Positions 41,681 through 50,499 of a stretch of DNA of 50,499 nt are shown piece after piece. The notes under the pieces were generated by a model. It was not told the DNA's origin, made no database searches, and was given only the letters and a program-made list of their open reading frames with translations. Location of the stretch: assembly GCA_013306675.1 (NCBI GenBank), contig JABLUY010000258.1:1-50499 (forward strand), read 5' to 3'. The stretch is from Thraustochytrium sp. TN22. Taxonomy: Eukaryota > Sar > Bigyra > Thraustochytrida > Thraustochytriidae. Within the stretch, counting starts at the first letter, position 1. The number at the start of each line of letters is the position of its first letter. A program made the translations under genes and the position numbers.

Positions 41681-43624
41681 TTACTCGTTGCCATAGCCGG
41701 CGGAGAGGGCGTTCTGCGTGGAGCAGGCCCAGCCCGTGTAGCCCTTGAAGCAGCGGCAGATGCCAGCCTCGCGGTCGCAGAGACCGCGGCCGGAGCACTC
41801 CTCGCGCTCGCTTGTGGCGTCACCGCGCTGGTAGACGTCGTCGGTGCCGGCGGTGGTGCCGGTCTCATCGTTGGAGTCGTCGCCCGAGTACGCCTTGGAC
41901 AGGAAGATGTACGACTTACCGAGGTCGTCGTCCCACTGCACCGAGGAGATAGTAGGCGTGACGGACTTGAAGGTGTCGACCTCGAGGACGTCGCCCGCAG
42001 AAAGCATGGCAGTCACGTCGGCGTTGGATTCAACAATGTAGCTCTCCAGCTTCACCTCGAGGTTGCCGCTGGCGGAAATGTCGCAATCCGCCAGGTCCTC
42101 GGCAACCGTCAGAGAGGTGGCGCCAAAGGTGACGGACGCGACGGTGAAGGTGCCGCGAAGAACACCGGCGCAGGTGATCTTGATGCGCGAGTTTACCGGG
42201 TACTTGATGACCTCGGCGTTGCTGTTGAGCTCGACAAGCTTGGTGGCGGAGTCGACGTCGCACGGCGTGGCGCACGTCGTGGAGACGCCATCCGGGTGGG
42301 TGAAGGCCATGGTGATGCCGCCGGTAGCGTGGTGCACGCCGATGGCGCGCTTGCCGGTCACCGCCGAGCCCACAAGCGCGGTGAGGCGCTGCGAGTCGGT
42401 CAGAGAGCCGACGGTGACCTCGCTCGTGTCCACCGCCAGCTCGGTCAGGTCGCCGTACTGCGACGGAAACTTGATCTCCAGGCGGATGCCCCACTGATGC
42501 GCCACCTGGTAGCAGGTCGTATCGTCGATATCGGCCATGACGACCGCGGTACCATCGTAATCAAGCATGTCGGTCCCGCTCGAGGAGTACCCGAGCTTGT
42601 CCACGTCAGCTCCGGTCTCGGGGCAGCGAATGATGCTGCCCGTGAAATCAAAGTTCGTCGGGTTGGTGGTGGCGGTGTCAAAGGCGCCCGAGTTAACCTT
42701 CACGTTGCCCGGAACCACGCTCTCAATGTAGCCTGCGCTGACGGTGACGCCGGAGAGGACATCGTTGGGGAGACCGTTCAGAGCATCCGCCACGGCGTCC
42801 GTAACGGAGCTGCTAAGCGAGGTGGTGTACGGCTCAATGGGGATGGCATCGGTGGTCCACTGCTTGCCGTTGTAGTCGGTGTACTTGAGGCGGATGTGGC
42901 CGGCGAAGGTGCGGTCGTCGGCGCCGTTACGATCGGTGTAGATGTCCACCCACTGAGTCTCGGTCGTCTGGCCCACGGTGAGCGGGTCGTCACCGTAGCC
43001 GCACTTGCGCTCGGAGCAGTCCGGGCCGGCGTAGCCCGGGTCGCACACGCAAGAGCGGGACATATCCTTGTCCCAGAGCGTGTAGGCGTAAGAGCCGCGC
43101 TGCTGGTAGACGGTCTGGCACACGCCGTGGCCGCTGCAGTCATTGGGGCAGGTGGTGCGGCGGCAGCCGGCGCCCGTGTAGCCCTCGAAGCACTCGCACT
43201 CGCCCGTGGTGCGGTCGCAGATGCCGCGGTTGGAGCACTCCATGTAGAAGTGGCCCTCGTCCACGCCGGCCGTGTTGCCAAACGCAGGCCACTGCTCCCA
43301 GAAGCCGTTCGGCTCCTGTTCCGTTACAATGTAATCCAGACCCGAGCTCTGGAAGGCGTTGTCCGAGTCGTACACGGTGACGCCATCACGGCTGCCGTCG
43401 CCGTTGATGTCGCCGTTTGCATTCGTCGTGATCCACGCCCAGCTCTTGGGGCACGCGCGCAGCGAGCAGTCGCCGCCAACCCAGTCCACATGGCACTTGC
43501 ACGCGTCGTTCGCGCCGCACTGGCCGTGGCCAGAGCACGCGTTCGGGCACGCCGCGTCCGCGCTCTCCAGCACCGCCAGCACCGCCACGGCCACCAGGCC
43601 CAGCGCCTTGTTCATCTTGCTCAT
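41681..43624 (-). CDS. Mastigoneme-type EGF-repeat glycoprotein (SIG1/OCM1-like)
   Basis: The ATG at 43624 gives 647 aa and a clean signal peptide (MSKMNKALGLVAVAVLAVLE, cut before ADAAC). An in-frame ATG at 43762 would bury that signal under 46 polar residues. EGF-like modules follow: CPNACSGHGQCGANDACKC, CSNRGICDRTTGECECFEGY, CPNDCSGHGVC and CVCDPGYAGPDCSERKCGYG with the DDPLT motif. A long beta-rich region of about 370 aa comes next, and a last EGF module near the C-terminus (CSGRGLCDREAGICRCFKGY). This order and the CGYGDDPLT motif are what I know from diatom SIG and Ochromonas OCM1 proteins, components of the tripartite tubular hairs on the anterior flagellum of stramenopiles. It is secreted, with no membrane anchor at the end. 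Confidence in the family is good; the exact role is inference. Confidence 0.85.
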   Translation of the reverse strand: MSKMNKALGLVAVAVLAVLESADAACPNACSGHGQCGANDACKCHVDWVGGDCSLRACPKSWAWITTNANGDINGDGSRDGVTVYDSDNAFQSSGLDYIVTEQEPNGFWEQWPAFGNTAGVDEGHFYMECSNRGICDRTTGECECFEGYTGAGCRRTTCPNDCSGHGVCQTVYQQRGSYAYTLWDKDMSRSCVCDPGYAGPDCSERKCGYGDDPLTVGQTTETQWVDIYTDRNGADDRTFAGHIRLKYTDYNGKQWTTDAIPIEPYTTSLSSSVTDAVADALNGLPNDVLSGVTVSAGYIESVVPGNVKVNSGAFDTATTNPTNFDFTGSIIRCPETGADVDKLGYSSSGTDMLDYDGTAVVMADIDDTTCYQVAHQWGIRLEIKFPSQYGDLTELAVDTSEVTVGSLTDSQRLTALVGSAVTGKRAIGVHHATGGITMAFTHPDGVSTTCATPCDVDSATKLVELNSNAEVIKYPVNSRIKITCAGVLRGTFTVASVTFGATSLTVAEDLADCDISASGNLEVKLESYIVESNADVTAMLSAGDVLEVDTFKSVTPTISSVQWDDDLGKSYIFLSKAYSGDDSNDETGTTAGTDDVYQRGDATSEREECSGRGLCDREAGICRCFKGYTGWACSTQNALSAGYGNE

Positions 43625-44488
43625 GCTCCTGCGCACACGTGCGCTCCTTGGCCCTCGCTCTGGCCGCCGGCTAAAGGTTGCGGAATTGCTCACTTTGCGC
43701 TGCCCCTCGCGAGCCTGAGCCTGCTTGCTTGCTCGCTCGCATTGCTGCTCGGACTCGTGCATCGTCGCTCAACCGTCCTCTTCAACGTCTCTCATCCCGC
43801 AGCGCGCTTCTGCGCCTGAAAATTGCCTTTCCTCGACCGCCCCTCTGGCCCTCTGTCTGGTGTCTGGGAGGGGGCGCCGCGGCGTGGCCCGGCGTGTTAT
43901 CTCCCCTTGTCTGCGCCAGTGGGGCCTTCCCGCTCGCGGGGTCGAAAACGCCAACTCGAGTCATTGCGATGGCTCAGGCGCCTCTGCACGATGGGTCCTC
44001 CCGCGCCCTCTGCCCCCGTGCGCCGTCAGAGGCGCCCAGAGGCCGGCGCCGCGCCCCTGCGCCGAGCGCGCTTGGCCGGCGCCTCGCTCAAGCTCATGAC
44101 CGTTCAACGGTTTTTCCCTCGGCGTACTCTTACAACCTGAGCACGAGCTCGGGTATCGCGAGACAACAAAAATAGAGCATGCGAGCGGGCACGCACAGTC
44201 TCAATCACTGGCAGGCAGCCGGCCTCCGGAGAACGTGGTTTCCCTGACTAAACCTAGCCAATGAGCCTCGAATGAGGGCAGGCAGGCCAGATGGTCGCTC
44301 CAACGCGCCGCGGCAGGCCGAGGGAGCACGTTGGCCAGGAGGCCGGACGCGGTATGGAAGTCGTTTCGCAAGCCGTTTCGGGCCCGCGGGAGCAAGCGAA
44401 GCCAAGTGGAGACGGCGAGCAAGTGTCAGAAGATGGATGGAACAAGTGTGTGCGCGTACTTTTAGAAAAGCTGCAAGCGATGCGATTC
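43625..44488. other. Intergenic region
   Basis: This is the upstream region of the mastigoneme-like gene and 3' flank of the VPS9 gene. No repeat or gene stands out. Confidence 0.5.
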
Positions 44489-46579
44489 TCATGAGACGGC
44501 GTCCTCGCCGTCAGGAGGTGGAACGACCTCACTGTCGGCTTTGGCGGACCCTTCGATGCCCGGGAGGGAGCTTGCTTCTTCCTCGCCATCGCCAGCGCCA
44601 TCGCCGTCGCCGTCGATGCCCGGGAGGGAGCTTGCTTCTTCCTCGCCATGGCCGTCTCCAGCGCCATGGCCGTCGCCGCGTCCTCCTTCTCCTAGGTCCT
44701 TTTCTTGTTCACCGGCGCTGGCTTGGGCTTGCTCCTTGTTCGCATCACCTTGATCAACTTCGTTGCTTTGTTGACCTTGCGGGCCAGAGGGCGCGACGAC
44801 GGCCTCGGTCCCGTCCTCGAGTAGCGTGGGAATCGTCTGGAGCGCGGTCTGCAAGAGGGCGAGCGCGTAGCCGGCCTCGCTGGTGAGAAGCGAGTCCGCC
44901 ACGCAGCGCTCGAGGGAGTGACAAAGAGAAGCGAGGCGCGGGGGCTGCGACCAGATGGTGGCGAAGCAAAAGATGGGCAGCAGGTCGTCGGCGCCGATAT
45001 TGGCGTCGAGCTTGCCCTCGGCGGCGCGCGCGATCTCGAGCGGGATGGTGCGCGAGGCGCGCACCAGGAGACGGGCCTTGGTGGTTGGCCCGCTGCCGTA
45101 AGGCGATGCCGGGTCCCAGACGTGCGAGAGCAAGCGCACGACCTCGGCGTAGGGCCGGGGCGTGGTGGCGAGCACAAAGGGCTCGCTCGCCTGGAGGCGG
45201 CGCAGCAGCGCATGTGGCGTATTGGAGGCCACAAGCTTGCGCGCGGCCGCGGCGACTCGACGGTCGTGGTCCGCAAAGCTGGACGACGCGGAGTAGAGCG
45301 GCGCGACGACGCCGCGCAGCAGAGGGACCGCGACAGCCTCCTCGACGGCACAGCGGCAGACCAGGCTCGCCTTCTCGGAGAGCGGGCGGTTGCCCGGCTG
45401 CGCGTCCAGGTGGCGGTCCTCGGCCGAGGTGGTGAGCGTGGCCGTGGCCAGCACGGGAAATTCGGTGATGACGCACTGCGTGAGCATGCGCACCACGAGT
45501 ACGACGTCCTCTAGCGCCGCGTCCACGGCGTCGGCCGCCGACACGTCCAGCTTGAATTGGTAGAGCAGCACGAGCACGCGCACATAGCATGCGGCCACAC
45601 GGCCCAGCGCGAAGCGCAGTCGGCGGTCCTGGCCCAGCAGGTAGAGATGTGGAATTCCGCGCAGCGCGCGCGAGGCCTCGGCCAGGTCCGCGGCGTCGAG
45701 CGGGTCCTCGGACCCGCGGAGCACGAGCCCCAGAAAGGCGCGGATCTCCGCCTCGTCGATGCGGTGTGTAAGCGACTGCGCAAACTCGCGTGAGATGACA
45801 AGGATCTTGTCAAAGTCGTCCGTCGGGTCCTCGGGCCGCCGCGGCAGCCCGAAGACCGCCAGCAAGCCCTGCAGCGCGTCCGTGCGGTACCCGTCCAGGC
45901 GCGCGCGCACGAAGGCCTCAAGCTCCGCGTTGGCCACGCCGAGCAAGCCGCGTGCGATCCCTCCTCCTCCTCCTCCGCCTGCGCCTGTGCCGTTGCTGCC
46001 TCCGCCTGAGCGCGTCGCAAATTCCCTGTACACGGCGTCCAGGAGCGCCTCGGCCCGGATCTCCTCGGACGCGCTGCAGCGCGGCCGCTGGCGCTCGCCG
46101 CTTAACCTGCGGTGCGCAATTGCGTCTGCAAAGACGGCGGCGAGCGCCTGGTCCAGCCGCGCGCTCGCCTCGTTCGCGCCGCGCTCCAGCTGCCTGGCGG
46201 CCTCCTCGTCGCTGCGGCGCCTGATATCGCGCAGGCGCTCGTCCGCGCTGCGCGGCCGCTGCTTCTGCGCCGCCGACGCCGCCGCGCCGTGCAGCGGCTG
46301 CGACTGCGACTGCGACTGCCTTTGCAGCAGCTCGGGCCTGCTCGCCGCGCGTGTGGGCCGCGGCGGCGGCGCCTGCCGCAGCGTCGGCCTGCGCGAGGGC
46401 GCCGAGGGCGGCAGGGCCCTCGCCATGGCCTGGCTCAGCCGCATTGCGCCGCCTGCTGCCTTCGCCGACGTCAGATGCGCGGCGCCGCGTGTCGAGCTAG
46501 CCGCGGCCGCGCCGCCATCTTCCTCCTCCTGCTCCTCCTCCTCGTACAGCTCGTCGAAGAGCTCGGCCTCGAGGTCCAT
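44489..46579 (-). CDS. VPS9-domain protein, probable Rab5-type GEF
   Basis: The ATG at 46579 is the first in frame and gives 696 aa. The N-terminus is acidic (ELYEEEEQEEEDGG), then Ser/Arg/Gln-rich with a coiled-coil-like stretch. Residues about 230-480 are helical and resemble the bundle before VPS9 domains. The VPS9 core (about 500-590) shows ANIGADDLLPIFCFATI with the Asp and Pro used in Rab binding, PPRLASLCHSLERC, and SEAGYALALLQTAL. The C-terminal 90 residues are acidic and low in complexity and contain a 60-bp direct DNA repeat (44553-44589 and 44613-44649) encoding GEEEASSLPGI twice. VPS9 proteins load GTP on Rab5-family GTPases in early endocytosis. Confidence 0.82.
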   Translation of the reverse strand: MDLEAELFDELYEEEEQEEEDGGAAAASSTRGAAHLTSAKAAGGAMRLSQAMARALPPSAPSRRPTLRQAPPPRPTRAASRPELLQRQSQSQSQPLHGAAASAAQKQRPRSADERLRDIRRRSDEEAARQLERGANEASARLDQALAAVFADAIAHRRLSGERQRPRCSASEEIRAEALLDAVYREFATRSGGGSNGTGAGGGGGGGIARGLLGVANAELEAFVRARLDGYRTDALQGLLAVFGLPRRPEDPTDDFDKILVISREFAQSLTHRIDEAEIRAFLGLVLRGSEDPLDAADLAEASRALRGIPHLYLLGQDRRLRFALGRVAACYVRVLVLLYQFKLDVSAADAVDAALEDVVLVVRMLTQCVITEFPVLATATLTTSAEDRHLDAQPGNRPLSEKASLVCRCAVEEAVAVPLLRGVVAPLYSASSSFADHDRRVAAAARKLVASNTPHALLRRLQASEPFVLATTPRPYAEVVRLLSHVWDPASPYGSGPTTKARLLVRASRTIPLEIARAAEGKLDANIGADDLLPIFCFATIWSQPPRLASLCHSLERCVADSLLTSEAGYALALLQTALQTIPTLLEDGTEAVVAPSGPQGQQSNEVDQGDANKEQAQASAGEQEKDLGEGGRGDGHGAGDGHGEEEASSLPGIDGDGDGAGDGEEEASSLPGIEGSAKADSEVVPPPDGEDAVS
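44553..44649. repeat. 60-bp-period direct repeat in the VPS9 gene
   Basis: A 37-base segment is repeated exactly with a 60-base period. It keeps the reading frame and duplicates the peptide GEEEASSLPGI. Confidence 0.85.
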
Positions 46580-46877
46580 GGCGAAGAGGGTCTGCGGTCT
46601 GCTGCGGCGCTCGAGCCCCAAGTACCAGCACGACCGCCACCCCCGCTACTGCTACGAGCGCACGTACGTCTTTCGAGCGCGAGTGCATGTGAGTTAGATC
46701 GATCGCAACTTCCCTACCTCGAGCGCAACGTCAAGATGCAGATGCCTAGCGCGGGGCTCGACAGCAAGCTCGATTCTGCTTGCAAGCAACGCAAAGCAAA
46801 AGGAAAGCAAATGAGAGCAAAGCAAATCGCAAAGCGACGCAGTCGTGGTCGCCCCGTCGTTGCGGCGGCAGGAGCAC
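46580..46877. other. Short intergenic space
   Basis: This 298-base space lies between two co-directional genes and is A/G-rich around 46,780-46,840 (AGCAAA words). Nothing else is seen. Confidence 0.5.
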
Positions 46878-48404
46878 CTACAGCAGGGAACGCTGGAGCA
46901 GCAGGACCAGGATGACGACGAGCGGCGCCAAGGACACTTGAGGCGAGCCGGAAGTTGAGTTGTCGGTCTCGGCGGTCTCGGCCATGGCGGAGACGCCAAA
47001 GTCGCCGGCAGCGACGGCAGAGGTGAAAAAGCCAAAGTCGACGGCGACCTGGGCTGCGTAGGCGCTGGCAAAAGCCCAGACCTCTGCGCGGAATTCGGCG
47101 TGGAAGGTGTCGACCTGGGTGGTGACGAGCGCCTCGAAGCTCTGGCCAACGATGGCGGTGTCGTAGTCGTCGTCGGCACGCGCGTGCGCCGCGGCCAGCA
47201 CGATGCCCCACTGCTCGCTGAGCTTGACGAGACGCGTCTCGGAGGTAAGGTCGGCCGCGTCGAAGGTCTCCTTGTATGGGCTGCGCTGGCGCACAGAGAA
47301 GTGCTGGCCGCCAATGGTAGCGTAGCCGAGCGTGTCGTCGGCGTTGTTGAGCATGGCGCGGTGCACAGTGATGACTCGTGCGCCGTGGTGGTTGCCAACG
47401 TTGGAAGAACCCATGAGCGCGGACTGCGCGGAGGCTGTGGTCACCGCGAAGGTGCGCGGCGCCGCCTGCAGCTTGACGTCCAGGATGAGGTCGTCGTCCG
47501 CATCCGAGGTCTTTCCCTCGACCAAGACGTAGTACCGCAGCGTGCCAAAGGAGCCAAGGCCCGCTTTGATGCGCTTGGCCACGTCCTTGACGGCATAGTA
47601 GGAGGCATCTCCCTGGGACGTGCCAGCCACCGTGTTACGGTACGAGGCGATGGCGGCGGTGACGGCGGCGGCGGTGGTAGCGTCGACGGCCTCGAGCTTT
47701 TCGTGGTTGGTCTTGAAGGTGCGCGTGCCGCCGGCCTTGTCAGTCCAGTCGTTGAGCATCGACTTGCGGCTCGAGCTGTCCTCGACATCTTCGAGGAACT
47801 CGTCGAGGCGGCCGTACGCGTTGGTCTTGTCGACGAAGAAATCGCCCTCGTCCTCGGCGCTTACGAAATCGTCGAGCTTGTCCACGTAGGCCTCCACGAA
47901 GGCGTCCACCGCCTCGTGGCACGTGTTGGCGTCGCCGTCCGAGATCTCGTCCATGATGTCCTCGCACAGCAGCACGATGGAAGCGGCCGCGCGGTAGAGG
48001 TCGTAGCGAAAGTCCGCCACAGAGCCCTCGTCGAAGTCGTTGAGGTCGTAGACGACGTCGCCGTCGTCGTTATCGAAAGCGCCGAAGTTCTCAATGTGGC
48101 AGTCTCCCTGCACGAAGGTCAGCGCGTTGCTGAGCGCAAACTGCGAGGAGAACGCGTTGGACGTCATATCCGTGTAGTAGATGCGCGCCGTCGCGCGGTA
48201 GAACGCAAAGGGCGACACCATCATCTTGCCAAGCTTCTCCGACTTGAGTGCCGCCGTGAGCCCATCCAGATCCTGGTTCACCTGGGTCACCACCGCATCG
48301 CGCCGCGCGCTGCTCGAGGTCACTGTCCAGGCGCCCGTGGGCGTCGCGGCGAGCGCCAGCAGCGCCAGCAACGCCGTGACGGTCATGCTTGCAGTGGGGG
48401 GCAT
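46878..48404 (-). CDS. Secreted, probably GPI-anchored DUF2252 protein
   Basis: The ATG at 48404 gives 508 aa; a second Met six codons later (48386) starts the signal peptide proper (MTVTALLALLALAATPTGA). The DUF2252 core is clear: MMVSPFAFYRATARIYYTDM, GDCHIENFGAF (near residue 98), YDLNDFDEGSVADFRYDLYR (near 120) and AASIVLLCEDI. DUF2252 is distantly kinase-like (aminoglycoside-phosphotransferase fold), and the HxxNFG and NDFDE motifs stand where catalytic and metal residues sit. The C-terminus has a glycosylatable NSTSGS segment, then a hydrophobic tail (LAPLVVILVLLLQRSLL), typical of a GPI signal or terminal membrane helix. The family is mostly known from bacteria as cytosolic proteins, so the secretory version is unusual. 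The function is unknown. Confidence 0.83.
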   Translation of the reverse strand: MPPTASMTVTALLALLALAATPTGAWTVTSSSARRDAVVTQVNQDLDGLTAALKSEKLGKMMVSPFAFYRATARIYYTDMTSNAFSSQFALSNALTFVQGDCHIENFGAFDNDDGDVVYDLNDFDEGSVADFRYDLYRAAASIVLLCEDIMDEISDGDANTCHEAVDAFVEAYVDKLDDFVSAEDEGDFFVDKTNAYGRLDEFLEDVEDSSSRKSMLNDWTDKAGGTRTFKTNHEKLEAVDATTAAAVTAAIASYRNTVAGTSQGDASYYAVKDVAKRIKAGLGSFGTLRYYVLVEGKTSDADDDLILDVKLQAAPRTFAVTTASAQSALMGSSNVGNHHGARVITVHRAMLNNADDTLGYATIGGQHFSVRQRSPYKETFDAADLTSETRLVKLSEQWGIVLAAAHARADDDYDTAIVGQSFEALVTTQVDTFHAEFRAEVWAFASAYAAQVAVDFGFFTSAVAAGDFGVSAMAETAETDNSTSGSPQVSLAPLVVILVLLLQRSLL

Positions 48405-49081
48405 GCTCACGAAGCTTGCAGTAATGCTCGCGTCGTGCCGCGCTCGTGACGGATGGCCGCGCGCGCCGCTGCCGCTATCCGAGCCGCCAAGATTCTGTCG
48501 CGCCACGTGCCGTGCACGCGCGCGCCGCCGTCGTGGTGAGTAGGCCTAGGTTGGGGGGGGGGCTAAGGCTTAAGGATGACCAATGAGTGCGCATCGAACT
48601 CTGGCTCGGACTCGGGAGTTGGGGTCGAGAGCATGGACGTGAGCATTATCAAGGACCGGGTGGTGATGATGGGCTGGGAGAAAAGGAAGCAAAGAGCACG
48701 AGGGCCATCATCAATGGCGGAAAGCGACGAGAATAAAGGAGGAAGTTGAGAGGCGAGGAAAGAAAAAGAAAGCGAATAGAATGATCATGATCATCAACGA
48801 CTACGAAAGGGGCTGGTATGAAAGGGGCTGGGCAGGCCGGCTTACACGAGGAGGCGAGCGACCGACTGGAGCAGATATACAGAGGCCGGCGAGCGAGAGG
48901 GAGAGGCAAGCAAGCGGAGCGAGCGAGGCGACAGCAGCGTGTCCGGCCCCATTGGCAGGCAGACACCGCTCACGTGAGGAACGCGCGCGACGTAGCGTAT
49001 CAAAGCGCAACATAGAAGAGCGTAGCGGAGAAGCGCGAAGCGGAGAAGAGCAAAGCGAAGCAGGACGAGCAGTCCAGTGGG
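48405..49081. other. Intergenic region
   Basis: This is the upstream region of the DUF2252 gene and 3' flank of the polyQ gene. It holds a G homopolymer (about 48,552-48,561) and AGCG/AGAAG-rich words at 49,010-49,065. No gene is seen. Confidence 0.5.
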
Positions 49082-50042
49082 TCATTCCGAGTCCTGGGCG
49101 GACGCTGTGGTCCAGTTCTCACAGAACTGACGTGCGATCTTGGTGAAGTTGGAGCGCGAGATGCGGTGGCCCTCGAGCTCAAGCATGCTCTCCTGTTTCG
49201 GGTCCTCGCTCTCAATGATCCGCGTGTTGGTGAAGCCAGCTTCGTGGAGGTGGAACTCGGCGCGGTGCATGAGCGCAGACCAAATGCAGCTGCGCAGCGG
49301 CGCGTTGCGGATGCTCTTCTCGTAGGCGCCAATGACGTCCTTGCAGGCCTGGCGGATGAGGACCATGCGGCGGTCGACGTCGGCGCCCGTGTCGTCGTCG
49401 GCGGCCGCGGCCGCGGCAGCCGCAGCCGCGTCGGCATCCTTGCGGCGCTGCACGTCGGACATGCGGCGCACCGAGGGCCTGCGCGCCGAGGGCGCGCCCG
49501 CGGCGCCGGCGCCGTTGGCGGTCTGGGCCGTGCACATGGCGATGACGCTGGGCTCGGGCTTGACGGAGTGCGTGCTGTGCAGGACGAACTTGACATCGTC
49601 CTCGAAGAGGATGGCGGTGCGGTGCTTGGGCTTGACACGCAACTTGGAGTGCTCGATGCGCTCCCGGTCGCGCTGCGGCAGCTCCTCCATGTTGGAACGC
49701 TCCAGGACGTTGAGGAACCAGATGGCGTGATGCACCGTGAGGCTCGAGTCTGAGTTGGGCCGCTCGCTCACGGCAAAGCCGGGCGGGAAGAGGTCTCGCG
49801 GCATGACACCGTCGCTCTCGGCCTCGGCGTCCTCCAGCTGCGCGTCTTCATCCTCCATGCCCAGCGCCGCGCCCTGTGTTGTTGTCGTCCTCATGTTCTG
49901 GGGCGGCAGCTGGCCCAGAAAGCCGCCGCCGTGCGCATGCAGCTGCTGCTGGTGCTGCAGCGGCAGACGCTGTTGCTGTTGTTGCTGCTTCTGCTGCTGC
50001 AGGTATTGCGAGGCGACAAAGTGGCTCTGCTGCGCATACGGC

Positions 50043-50087
<45 letters not shown>

Positions 50088-50308
50088 GAGCCGTGCATCA
50101 GGTGCATATGCGGCGACGGCGTCTGCGCGAACGGGCCAAAGCCGCCAGCGCCCGCGAGGTGGTGCTGCGGCGTCGCCGCACCGCTCGGCGCCAGCAAGTG
50201 CTGGTCTTGCATGAAGCTCTCCAGCTCCAGCGGCAGAAACGGCGACGGCGTCGTGTTGCGCATGTCGAACGTCAGCGCGCCCGCGTCCTCGGCGTGCTCC
50301 TGCTTCAT
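49082..50308 (-). CDS. PolyQ-rich protein of unknown function
   Basis: The ATG at 50308 is the first in frame and gives 408 aa. The N-terminal half is disordered: short hydrophobic-acidic patches (FLPLELESFM), a long Gln run coded by CTG/TTG on the plus strand (about 50,040-50,092), and further Gln/His-rich stretches. The C-terminal half looks folded and conserved-like: SLTVHHAIWFLNVLERSNMEEL, KLRVKPKHRTAILFEDDVKFVL, VLIRQACKDVIGAYEKSIRN and a final SRSNFTKIARQFCENW. An Ala/Asp-rich insert divides it. I recognise no domain. PolyQ with acidic-hydrophobic patches is common in transcription co-regulators, but that is only a guess. No signal peptide. Confidence 0.75.
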
Positions 50309-50499
50309 CCCGCCCTGCGCCACGCCGCGCCGCGCCCCGCCCTGCGCCTCCTAGCAAGCAACGCGTGGGTCGCCCTGCCTGCCGGCCGGCCGGCGGGTCG
50401 GTCGGTACGCCTCCTCGCGCGGTCGCGCCTCACGCCGCCCTCCGCGCGCGAGGGGCCGCCGCCGCGCGGGGCGGCCCGCGCGCCGCCCGCGCCCGCCCG
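50309..50499. other. Upstream GC-rich leader at the right edge
   Basis: The leader of the polyQ gene. It has a short GGCC-rich patch (CCGGCCGGCCGGCGGGTCGG, about 50,381-50,402) and is otherwise almost pure G/C to the edge. Confidence 0.5.

Noticed and set aside
42296-43819. Long plus-strand frame over the mastigoneme-like gene
   Set aside because: Antisense shadow: Val/Ala/Gly/Arg-rich, no domain, and the minus strand has a signal peptide and EGF modules.

Overview
The window is nuclear DNA from a GC-rich, gene-dense eukaryote. It holds 19 protein genes plus one apparently broken gene copy on both strands, with short intergenic spaces, few introns, and eukaryote-only families (26S proteasome, exosome, unconventional myosin, ubiquitin fused to a ribosomal protein, VPS9 Rab GEF). 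A protein of the SIG1/OCM1 mastigoneme type and a Kintoun-type dynein assembly factor point to a stramenopile that makes flagellate cells. A labyrinthulomycete (thraustochytrid-like) is my best guess; a GC-rich alga of the same supergroup is not excluded. Five introns could be placed. All carry an ACTRAC branch-point-like hexamer 18-33 bases before the acceptor, and three of five start GTACGT.

Layout. 1-5.5 kb: a lipoyl-like/SAM protein (+, open at the left edge) converges on a fused SGNH esterase-amidohydrolase (-). 5.5-13.3 kb: a GYF-WW-myosin-MyTH4 motor (+), the intron-bearing uL6 (RPL9) gene (+), and the three-exon exosome subunit RRP41 (-), the last two converging on a 21-bp tandem array. 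14-18.2 kb: a membrane-anchored SGNH protein (-) and an amino-acid transporter (-). 19.2-21.8 kb: a Kintoun-like PIH1 protein (+) and a membrane-anchored thioredoxin (-). A gene-poor stretch (21.8-24.7 kb) precedes a nucleobase permease (+) and a PP2C phosphatase (+). 29.3-32.4 kb: a CRAL-TRIO protein (-) and ubiquitin-eS30 (+).

33.1-38.9 kb is an accessory island: a tandem duplication of about 2.7-3 kb carrying secreted PAN/apple-type genes. Their C-terminal halves are nearly identical and their N-terminal halves unrelated. The left copy is truncated and the right copy intact. 39.4-50.3 kb is a run of minus-strand genes: proteasome RPN9, the mastigoneme-like EGF protein, a VPS9 protein, a secreted GPI-like DUF2252 protein, and a polyQ protein of unknown function.

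Functionally this is mostly housekeeping (translation, proteasome, exosome, trafficking, transport) with two flagellum-related genes. The least expected items are: an identical telo-box-like 11-mer upstream of both ribosomal-protein genes; a ubiquitin-eS30 gene whose intron acceptor repeats the ATGCAG of exon 1; the esterase-amidohydrolase fusion; a lipoyl-like domain lacking its lysine; and the mosaic PAN duplication. I found no virus-like element, rRNA, tRNA or CRISPR array.
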